A stretch of 11,518 nucleotides of DNA from Bacteroidales bacterium UBA4788. Lineage in GTDB: Bacteria > Bacteroidota > Bacteroidia > Bacteroidales > VadinHA17. The translations under genes were made by a program, and so were the position numbers. The DNA is taken from NCBI GenBank assembly GCA_002402965.1, contig DHGW01000044.1, forward strand, positions 342 through 11,859, in the 5' to 3' direction. Positions 5,780 to 11,518 of this stretch are shown here, piece by piece (position 1 is the stretch's first letter; each line of letters opens with the position of its first letter). The notes below the pieces were generated by a model that was not told the origin of the DNA, made no database searches, and worked only from the letters and a program-made list of their open reading frames with translations.

Positions 5780-7198
5780 TTATTTCATCTTCACCGTTTT
5801 CCTGATCCAGCTGGTCATCAGCTCCAGTGTGGCCGGGGAGAAGGTCTCCTCGATTGAACCATACTCACCTGGAGCTCCCGTTTCAGAAGTCTGGAATAGA
5901 TGGTTCAGATCCGGTATAATAACGGTTTTAACCTTTTTATTGCCACCCTTGCGTAAAGCGGCCTTTATGGCAGGCAGGTTCATCTCTTGGTTCACCTGAA
6001 GGTCCTTCTCTCCGTTAAGAGCCAGGACAGGGCACTTAACCCCGGACCAGAACTGCGCCGGGTCAGTATCGAGAAAGTATCTCATCCACGGGTTGTTTGC
6101 CGAGATCAATCCCTGTGTAAATGCTGACATCTTCTCCTTGCGCTCCTCCTGGCTGAGTCCCTTGCCGTCAAGTTCCTTTCCGTACCACTCCATTGCCTCT
6201 TTCACAAATTTGCGCTGATCGGATTCGGCAATCGCCATTTTAAAGAGCTGGCCGTTGGCGGTAACCGTCTCAGTAATTTCTGCCTCTGATACCCCTGAGG
6301 CTCTCATGATATCCTCCGATTGCCTGAGTATCAGATCATATCCCCTTACTCCCGGACCGGCAAGAGATACGATGAATGCTATGTTCGCATTGCGCGAAGC
6401 GACTATGGGAGCTATCAGTCCGCCCTCGCTGTGGCCGGCAAGACCGACTTTCTTTTTATTGATCTCAGGCCGCTGCATGAGGTAATTCACTGCAGCCTCG
6501 GCGTCATCGGCATTAGTCAGGGAGGTGGCATGGTTCGTCTTGCCCTTCGAGCCGCCGACACCCCGGTCATCATAGCGCAGCACGGCGATGCCGTTTCTTG
6601 TCAGGTGATCCGCGATGACCTTGAAAGGCTTGTGATTGTAGATTGTCTCGTCGCGGTCCTGCTGTCCCGATCCCGATATCAGCACCACGGCCGGGAAGGG
6701 ACCTTCGCCCTGCGGAAGTGTGAGTGTCCCGGACAGGCTGAAGTTTTCGATGGTGTTCATGAAGGTTACCTCCTCCTCGCGATAGGGGTATGGGGGCTTC
6801 GGTTCCTGCGGTCTCTTCTGCTCCACCGGTTTGGCTCCCTTCTTCAGTTCGAGGTCATATCTGCCTCCCAACTGCGTCCAGACCCCGGTAATGACAGAGT
6901 CGCTGCTGAATCCGCCGCGGTACCAGCCTTTGACCATAGGTATATCAACGAAGAGTGTATCATTCTCCAGGGTGACCCTCCCGCAGGAAATTCCCTTTGC
7001 ACCCTGATCCGGAGCATCAGCTGTAGCCTTAATGGTATCGGCATCCGTCATCGTGAAATGGAGCACCATCTGAAGCGCCCCTGCCGGGGTTTGCATCTTA
7101 CCGGCCCAGGAGCCTTCAATATCATTAAAGGTGCGCTGACCGTAAGAGGCCATAGTAAGTAAGAGTACAGCAAAGATTGAGAGATAGGTTCTTTTCAT
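5780..7198 (-). CDS. Secreted alpha/beta hydrolase (EstD-like esterase or peptidase)
   Basis: This 472-residue protein starts with a signal peptide: KR at residues 2-3, a hydrophobic stretch 6-16, and probable cleavage after SYG at residue 20, leaving Gln21, as is common in Bacteroidota. A beta-rich N-terminal domain (about 24-118) and a Pro/Lys-rich linker (120-140) precede the hydrolase domain. The catalytic triad is visible: Ser257 in GHSEGG, Asp399 in NGEKDLQ and His433 in LNHLF. SGSGQQDRD (175-183) probably supplies the oxyanion-hole region, and LRYDDRGVGGSKG (207-219) is typical of the family. It resembles the EstD-type serine hydrolases, but the natural substrate cannot be deduced. The gene is monocistronic, divergent from yedF by 66 bp, and ends in the repeat-rich junction. 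The ATG at 7196-7198 is fixed by the signal peptide. Confidence 0.9.
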   Translation of the reverse strand: MKRTYLSIFAVLLLTMASYGQRTFNDIEGSWAGKMQTPAGALQMVLHFTMTDADTIKATADAPDQGAKGISCGRVTLENDTLFVDIPMVKGWYRGGFSSDSVITGVWTQLGGRYDLELKKGAKPVEQKRPQEPKPPYPYREEEVTFMNTIENFSLSGTLTLPQGEGPFPAVVLISGSGQQDRDETIYNHKPFKVIADHLTRNGIAVLRYDDRGVGGSKGKTNHATSLTNADDAEAAVNYLMQRPEINKKKVGLAGHSEGGLIAPIVASRNANIAFIVSLAGPGVRGYDLILRQSEDIMRASGVSEAEITETVTANGQLFKMAIAESDQRKFVKEAMEWYGKELDGKGLSQEERKEKMSAFTQGLISANNPWMRYFLDTDPAQFWSGVKCPVLALNGEKDLQVNQEMNLPAIKAALRKGGNKKVKTVIIPDLNHLFQTSETGAPGEYGSIEETFSPATLELMTSWIRKTVKMK

Positions 7199-7239
7199 GG
7201 CATTATTCTATGTAACCTTCAAAAGTAGCCATTTCTGCC

Positions 7240-7247
7240 TATATTTG
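7240..7247 (+). promoter_or_regulatory. Bacteroidota -7 promoter element for yedF-selD
   Basis: TATATTTG is an exact match to TAnnTTTG. Transcription would start near 7253, leaving a very short leader of about 12 bases before the ATG at 7265. The expected -33 position holds only a poor match (CTTC at 7217-7220). Confidence 0.55.
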
Positions 7248-7264
7248 TAACTATTTTGCAGCAT

Positions 7265-7885
7265 ATGAAATTAGTCGATACCCGCGGTCTCACCTGCCCG
7301 GCCCCGCTCATCAGAACAAGGCAGGGACTGAACGAGGCGGAACCCGATGAGCCCGTTCAGATTCTTATTGACAACACCACTTCTCTCAGCAATGTGAAGA
7401 GGTACCTGAAAGATAATAAGCTGGAATTCTCCGTCCGGGAGGAGGGTACCCTCGCCACGGTGACTGTAAGCAAGGGTACTGCCGGTGAAATCAGCGCAAA
7501 CGAGACGGAGTACTGTACTACAGAGAGCCTCCAGGCGCCATCCGGCAACAGGAGAACTGTGGTGGCCGTTACCTCCGAAAGGATGGGCAGTGGCGATGAT
7601 GATCTCGGGCGGAAGCTTATGATCTCATTCTTCAGGACCCTGGTGATGCTTGAGCCGGTACCAGCAGCTGTTGTCTTTTACAATGCCGGGGTGAAGATGG
7701 CGCTTGACGACTCTCCTGTTCTTGATCATATCAGGGAACTGGCTGACAGGGGAACCTCAATCTACCTGTGCAGCACATGCATCAGCCATTTCGGCATCCG
7801 TGACCGTCTGCCGGTGGGCAGCTTCAGCGACATGTACCAGATAATGAATGTGCTGAATGATGCGGATCATATAATAAGGCCGTAA
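7265..7885 (+). CDS. yedF: Selenium metabolism protein YedF (TusA domain plus DsrE-like domain)
   Basis: This 206-residue cytoplasmic protein has two parts. Residues 1-70 form a TusA/SirA-like domain with RGLTCPAPLIRTRQ and the CPxP motif at Cys11-Pro14, whose cysteine in TusA carries a persulfide. Residues about 97-206 form a DsrE-like domain with GSGDDDLGRKLM (108-119) and a conserved end, CSTCISHFGIRDRLPVGSFSDMYQI, containing Cys169 and Cys172. This is the architecture of the YedF family seen with selD; a role in selenium or sulfur transfer to SelD is assumed but not proven. The frame opens with TTG at 7256, but the ATG at 7265 gives MKLVDTRGL, the standard family N-terminus. selD follows after 14 bp, clearly in one operon. 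Confidence 0.9.
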   Translation: MKLVDTRGLTCPAPLIRTRQGLNEAEPDEPVQILIDNTTSLSNVKRYLKDNKLEFSVREEGTLATVTVSKGTAGEISANETEYCTTESLQAPSGNRRTVVAVTSERMGSGDDDLGRKLMISFFRTLVMLEPVPAAVVFYNAGVKMALDDSPVLDHIRELADRGTSIYLCSTCISHFGIRDRLPVGSFSDMYQIMNVLNDADHIIRP

Positions 7886-7899
7886 AGGGAGAGACGCTT

Positions 7900-8961
7900 A
7901 TGACCACACCGGATGACAACTCCATGCCATTTGATCTGCTTTCCACCGTCGAAACCGGTGGATGCTCGGCGAAGATACCGCCACGGGCACTTGAGGAGCT
8001 GCTGAAAGATTTTCCCGTTCCCACAGACCCGCGCATCCTGGTAGACATCTCTTCACACGATGATGCCGGGGTATATAAAATCAACGACGAGACGGCGCTT
8101 GTAATCACCACCGACTTCTTCCCGCCGATGGTGAGCGACGGCTATGATTTTGGACTGGTGGCCGCAACCAATTCGATAAGTGATGTTTATGCCATGGGAG
8201 GGACGCCGCTTGTGGCGCTTAATATCATGATGTTTCCTTCCACCCGTATCCCGATGGAAGTCTACAGGGAGATACTCAGGGGCGGCAACGACAAGGCCAG
8301 GGAGGCCGGTGTCAGTATCATCGGGGGACACACTCTTGATGACTATCCGCCGAAGTACGGCCTTGCCGTTATCGGCACGGTTGACCCTGAAAGAATCATC
8401 ACTAACGGCGGGGTAAGGGAGGGCGACGAGCTCATCCTTACCAAACCGCTGGGGACGGGCATCATCCTTGCTGGTCATCGTCTGAATATGACCGCTCCCG
8501 GCCAGCTTGAAGCGGCCGTCAGTGCAATGAAGCATCTAAACTGTGATGGAGCTGCGCTGATGCAGAAGTACGGAGTTCGCGGTGCCACAGATATTACCGG
8601 CTTCGGCCTTGCAGGCCATGCCTTGAAGATGGCAAGGGCATCAGGTGTGACAATCAGAATCGACATGAAACAGGTACCCCTGCTTGCCGGCACTTACGTC
8701 CTTGCAGAACAGGGGTGCATCCCTGGCGCTGCTTTCCGCAACCTCGACTATACGGATGGGGAGACGAGCTTTGCGGAAGGTCTCGATTATAACCTTAAGA
8801 TGATAGCGCATGACGCACAGACCTCAGGCGGACTGCTGATGGCTGTGGCGCCGGAAAAGGTGGAGGAACTGCTTCGGGACCTGCACGCTTCAGGACATCC
8901 GGAAGCAGTTGTAACAGGTAAAGCAATGGCCAGGGGAAAGGCCGCGCTGGTGCTCCGCTGA
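7900..8961 (+). CDS. selD: Selenide, water dikinase (selenophosphate synthase)
   Basis: SelD makes selenophosphate from selenide and ATP, releasing AMP and phosphate; the product is the selenium donor for selenocysteine tRNA and 2-selenouridine. The 353-residue length is normal. The active site carries Cys22 (codon TGC, not a selenocysteine TGA) and Lys25 in GGCSAKI. The second cysteine seen in E. coli SelD (CGCK) is replaced by Ala. The Mg/ATP-binding acidic residues are present: Asp54-Asp55 in DDAGVY, Asp72 in TTDFFPP, Asp95 in SISDVYAMGG and Asp231 in DITGFGLAGH. GGHT (142-145) and DAQTSGGLL (305-313) complete the signature. A purine-rich AAGGGAGAG at 7885-7893 lies just before the ATG, an unusually good ribosome-binding site for this window. 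Neither selA, selB, tRNA-Sec nor mnmH lies in the window, so the use of the selenophosphate is not shown. Confidence 0.95.
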   Translation: MTTPDDNSMPFDLLSTVETGGCSAKIPPRALEELLKDFPVPTDPRILVDISSHDDAGVYKINDETALVITTDFFPPMVSDGYDFGLVAATNSISDVYAMGGTPLVALNIMMFPSTRIPMEVYREILRGGNDKAREAGVSIIGGHTLDDYPPKYGLAVIGTVDPERIITNGGVREGDELILTKPLGTGIILAGHRLNMTAPGQLEAAVSAMKHLNCDGAALMQKYGVRGATDITGFGLAGHALKMARASGVTIRIDMKQVPLLAGTYVLAEQGCIPGAAFRNLDYTDGETSFAEGLDYNLKMIAHDAQTSGGLLMAVAPEKVEELLRDLHASGHPEAVVTGKAMARGKAALVLR

Positions 8962-9028
8962 CAGGGCGGATGTGCTGGTTATGCTGAATCAAACAGCCTC
9001 ATCCTGTGCATTGCAGACAATAATTACC

Positions 9029-10798
9029 TCATGCCGGCAATGAGAAGATAAACTCCACGCCGCCACCGGGCCGGTTGCGGACGGAGATCTCACCCTTGTG
9101 AAGCAGGATGGCATTCTTTACTATCGCCAGCCCCAGCCCGGTACCTCCGCTCTTGCGCGAACGACCGTCGTCTATCCTGTAGAACCGCTCGAAGATCCTC
9201 TCCAGGTGCTCCTCGGGAATGCCTATGCCATTGTCGGCAAACGAGAAGGTACGGAAACCCGGCTCGCCGGGCAAGCTCCTCACGCTGACGGTGACCTTCT
9301 CTCCCGCATAGGCGATGGCGTTCTCAAGCAGGTTCTGGATGACTGACACGATGAGCGACCTGTTGCCGTTGACCTTTATGCCCTCATCAATTGCAATATC
9401 CATTGTCATCTGCCTCCTGTTGAGGTCAGTCATGAGATTGTCACGCACCTCCTTCACCACACTGACAAAATCAACCTCCTCGAACGGGAAGTTGCTGCCT
9501 GTCTCGTCAAGCTTGTTCAGGGTCACTATGTCATTGATCAGGTCGGTAAGCCGGGTCGATTGTCCAAGGGCCTTCTCAAGGAAGTGGTTACGCTTCTCTT
9601 CGTCGAGGTCCTTGTTTACAATGAGTGTTTCGAGATACCCCCTTACAGATGCAATCGGGGTCTTCAGCTCATGTGCGATATTCGATGTCATCTGCTGTCG
9701 CATTGTCTTGTTCTGCTCGGTACGGGTGATGTCAGTGATCACTATCTCGAAACTGTCATCGTTGAACAGGATACACCTGACTGCAAAGTGCCTGCCTCCC
9801 TTTTCGAGTCTCAGTTCCGTTGACGGGTTGTCCTGTTTCCTGGATGCATTATGCTGGTTACTGTCGAGGAATGACCTGATACCGCTGAAGAGAGAATGAT
9901 CAATGAATCCTTCCGGTGTGAGTGAGTGTTCGCCCGTTATTGCGTTAAGGAAGACCATGAAGTGGCTGTTGGATAGTTCAACAGTGCGGTCGGCGGCAAA
10001 GAACGCCACACCCTCGTTGAGCACGTGCAGGTGCCTGAAGAGCTTCTCCTTCTGGATGCTCAGTTCCGTGGTATTACGGGCCAGGTTGTTGTATATCCTG
10101 ACGATCTCCTTTCCTGTCTCACCTACCTCATTCTTCGGGAAGATGATGGAAGGGTCATTACCTTCGCCCCGGCGCATCCTGGCTGCAAAATCGCGGAGCA
10201 TCGTTATACTTTTCCCCATTCGGCGGGTCACGGCTGCAAGCAGCGCCCAGATACAGGCGAATACGATGGCCATGAAAACGAAAAATATCCGTTCCCGCTT
10301 CAGGAAGCCCTTGATGTTGATATTGTACTCTTCGGCCAACCGCACGTAATGGATGTTGAAGTACCTCGACAGATAATAATAGTCCTTGCCGGTTGATTCC
10401 GAATGGCGCACGGCGGTGCCGTAGGGAGAGTAGAGCGATTTACCCACCTCGGGCCTGGTGAGGTGGTTCTCCATTGAAGACAAGTCGTCTACTGAGCTGT
10501 CATACAGCACCTTGCCGTCAATGGCGATAATTGTAACACGCAGATCAGGAATAGGTATCAGTTTAAAAATGGAGTCTGTCAGCAGGTAGTTTCCCGTTTC
10601 ATTCAGGGAGTTTGCCCTGATGTAGTTGTTGACCAGCTCTGCCATATCGCTCAGCCTGGAATCCAGTGCGGCTATCCTTATCGCCTTTTCGCGGTGATAC
10701 TGAAAGGTGAGGATAAGCACCATGAAGAGCAGGAAGATGCCGAAGTAGCCAAGGAATAGTCTGCGTTTAAAGCTTATTGATTTTGTCATGGGACTCAT
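9029..10798 (-). CDS. PAS-domain sensor histidine kinase, PhoR-like
   Basis: This is a 589-residue inner-membrane kinase. A first membrane segment (about 14-32) and a second (about 171-191) enclose a periplasmic sensor of about 135 residues with VTIIAIDGKVLYDSS (88-102), which looks Cache/PAS-like. A HAMP-like linker (about 192-245) and a cytoplasmic PAS domain (about 250-360) follow. The kinase core is complete: H-box NIAHELKTP with His376, N-box NLLENAIAYA (489-498), G1 DNGIGIP (522-528), F-box FERFYR (536-541) and G2 GGTGLGLAI (551-559). The gene starts 3 bases after the response-regulator stop, so the two form one operon. The ATG at 10796-10798 is used; one three codons in is equally possible. 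The order (regulator then kinase) and domains resemble PhoB-PhoR, but no phosphate-uptake genes lie nearby, so the signal is unknown. Confidence 0.92.
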   Translation of the reverse strand: MSPMTKSISFKRRLFLGYFGIFLLFMVLILTFQYHREKAIRIAALDSRLSDMAELVNNYIRANSLNETGNYLLTDSIFKLIPIPDLRVTIIAIDGKVLYDSSVDDLSSMENHLTRPEVGKSLYSPYGTAVRHSESTGKDYYYLSRYFNIHYVRLAEEYNINIKGFLKRERIFFVFMAIVFACIWALLAAVTRRMGKSITMLRDFAARMRRGEGNDPSIIFPKNEVGETGKEIVRIYNNLARNTTELSIQKEKLFRHLHVLNEGVAFFAADRTVELSNSHFMVFLNAITGEHSLTPEGFIDHSLFSGIRSFLDSNQHNASRKQDNPSTELRLEKGGRHFAVRCILFNDDSFEIVITDITRTEQNKTMRQQMTSNIAHELKTPIASVRGYLETLIVNKDLDEEKRNHFLEKALGQSTRLTDLINDIVTLNKLDETGSNFPFEEVDFVSVVKEVRDNLMTDLNRRQMTMDIAIDEGIKVNGNRSLIVSVIQNLLENAIAYAGEKVTVSVRSLPGEPGFRTFSFADNGIGIPEEHLERIFERFYRIDDGRSRKSGGTGLGLAIVKNAILLHKGEISVRNRPGGGVEFIFSLPA

Positions 10799-10801
10799 TT
10801 T

Positions 10802-11479
10802 TCATTCGCCTAAATAATAACCGTAACCCGATTTGTTCCTGATCATGATGCCTTTATCGCCCAGCTTTTTACGGATGCGCGCTATTGTCACATCCACAGT
10901 GCGGTCAGTGACTATCACGTCATCGCCCCATATACGGGACAATATCTCGTGCCTGGGGAAGATCCTGCCTTCATTGCGGATGAGGAGTGAGAGGATCTCG
11001 TACTCTTTGCGCGTCAGCTCGAGGGGCTTGCCGTCGGTGAGTATGAGATTGTTTTCGGTGTCAACCGTAAAAGACCCTCTCACGGTCTCCATAGTCACAC
11101 GTGATGGTGCTGAACGGCGCAGCACAGCCTTCACCCTTGCCATCAGCTCCCTGATGCTGAATGGCTTGGCCAGGTAATCGTCGGCCCCGAGGTTAAAGCC
11201 GGTAATCCTGTCGTTCTCTGTGTCCCTGGCAGTGAGGAAGATTATGGGGGTGGCCAGAGCCATCTCCTTCCTGATTTTTTCCGCAAGGCGAAAGCCGGAT
11301 ACCTGGCCCATCATTACATCGAGGATGAAGAGGTCATAGGATTGGAGGTTTTTGCGCAATGCCTCCTCAGCTGAGAGACATGTGTCAACCGCATAGCCCT
11401 CTCCCTCGAGGTTGAACGAGAGGATTTCGAGGATGGGTTCCTCGTCATCAACGGCCAGTATCTTGTGTTTATCGCTCAT
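10802..11479 (-). CDS. OmpR/PhoB-family response regulator
   Basis: This 225-residue transcription factor has an N-terminal receiver and a C-terminal winged helix. The receiver contains the acidic pair Asp11-Asp12, the phospho-acceptor Asp54 in LFILDVMMG, Thr83 in FLTARD and Lys105 in AKPFS. The DNA-binding part (about 130-225) has LTRKEYEILSLLIRNEGRIFPRHEIL and ends with VTIARIRKKLG and GYGYYLGE, typical of the OmpR class. The partner is the kinase encoded 3 bp downstream. The start is the ATG at 11477-11479. A 13-bp palindrome lies 13 bases upstream of it. Regulon and signal are unknown; PhoB is the nearest named relative by resemblance only. Confidence 0.93.
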   Translation of the reverse strand: MSDKHKILAVDDEEPILEILSFNLEGEGYAVDTCLSAEEALRKNLQSYDLFILDVMMGQVSGFRLAEKIRKEMALATPIIFLTARDTENDRITGFNLGADDYLAKPFSIRELMARVKAVLRRSAPSRVTMETVRGSFTVDTENNLILTDGKPLELTRKEYEILSLLIRNEGRIFPRHEILSRIWGDDVIVTDRTVDVTIARIRKKLGDKGIMIRNKSGYGYYLGE

Positions 11480-11492
11480 TTACAATGCTTTA

Positions 11493-11505
11493 TGCCCTAC
11501 GGGCA
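11493..11505. promoter_or_regulatory. Palindrome upstream of the response regulator gene
   Basis: TGCCC-TAC-GGGCA is a perfect 5-bp inverted repeat around a 3-bp centre, 13 bases upstream of the regulator's start codon. On the minus strand an AT-rich TTATAT stretch precedes it. It could be an operator or a small hairpin in the leader. It is short, and no second copy was noticed in the window. Confidence 0.3.
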
Positions 11506-11518
11506 ATATAACGTGTTG

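Noticed and set aside
6320..7162. 280-codon open frame on the plus strand
   Set aside because: It lies wholly antisense to the alpha/beta hydrolase, which has a signal peptide and a full catalytic triad. The translation has no recognisable domain.
8053..8535. 160-codon open frame on the minus strand
   Set aside because: Antisense to selD, which carries all family motifs; no domain seen in the shadow.
7900..8961. SelD as a selenoprotein
   Set aside because: The active-site codon at residue 22 is TGC (Cys), not TGA, and the frame contains no internal stop.
8962..9028. Intrinsic terminator between selD and the histidine kinase gene
   Set aside because: Only a 6-bp inverted pair (CATTGC at 9009-9014, GCAATG at 9037-9042) with a 22-base loop and no T run was found; too weak to call.
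9315..9899. 194-codon open frame on the plus strand, and other long shadows in 9098-10396
   Set aside because: Antisense to the histidine kinase core with low-complexity Ser/Arg-rich translation; the kinase motifs on the other strand are unambiguous.

Overview
The window reads as chromosomal core sequence from a member of the Bacteroidota, most likely Bacteroidales. The evidence is the gene set: a Bacteroidota-type 256-residue AMP nucleosidase next to holA, a stand-alone HsdR-N-terminal-domain protein, a yedF-selD pair, and a response regulator/PAS histidine kinase pair. Three intergenic regions also carry exact or near matches to the Bacteroidota -7 promoter element TAnnTTTG, and Shine-Dalgarno sequences are mostly absent. 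G+C is a little over half by eye. No phage, transposase, CRISPR array, tRNA or rRNA gene was seen.

Layout. Positions 1-136 hold two tandem repeats: an octamer array at the window edge and a 31-bp duplication over the nhaC stop codon. nhaC (minus, start placed at 1616) is divergent from yqgE (plus, start placed at 1719). yqgE converges on a minus-strand operon, amn then holA, joined by a one-base TAATG overlap. Divergent from amn is a plus-strand operon: a small PD-(D/E)xK-type protein with a TTG start, overlapping by ATGA a 323-residue MutT-like NUDIX protein fused to a HEAT-like helical domain. This operon converges on a secreted alpha/beta hydrolase gene (minus). The convergent gap of about 80 bp is made almost wholly of short direct and inverted repeats. 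The selenium pair yedF-selD (plus) follows behind a good promoter match and converges on a two-component operon (minus): an OmpR/PhoB-type regulator, then a PAS-containing kinase.

Function. Most genes are housekeeping: Na+/H+ exchange, clamp loading, AMP turnover, nucleotide-pool sanitation, selenophosphate supply and envelope sensing. The least ordinary parts are the NUDIX-HEAT fusion coupled to a mini-nuclease-fold protein, and the repeat-built convergent junction at 5687-5781, where a repeat unit supplies a stop codon. I do not see a clear new defence or mobile system.
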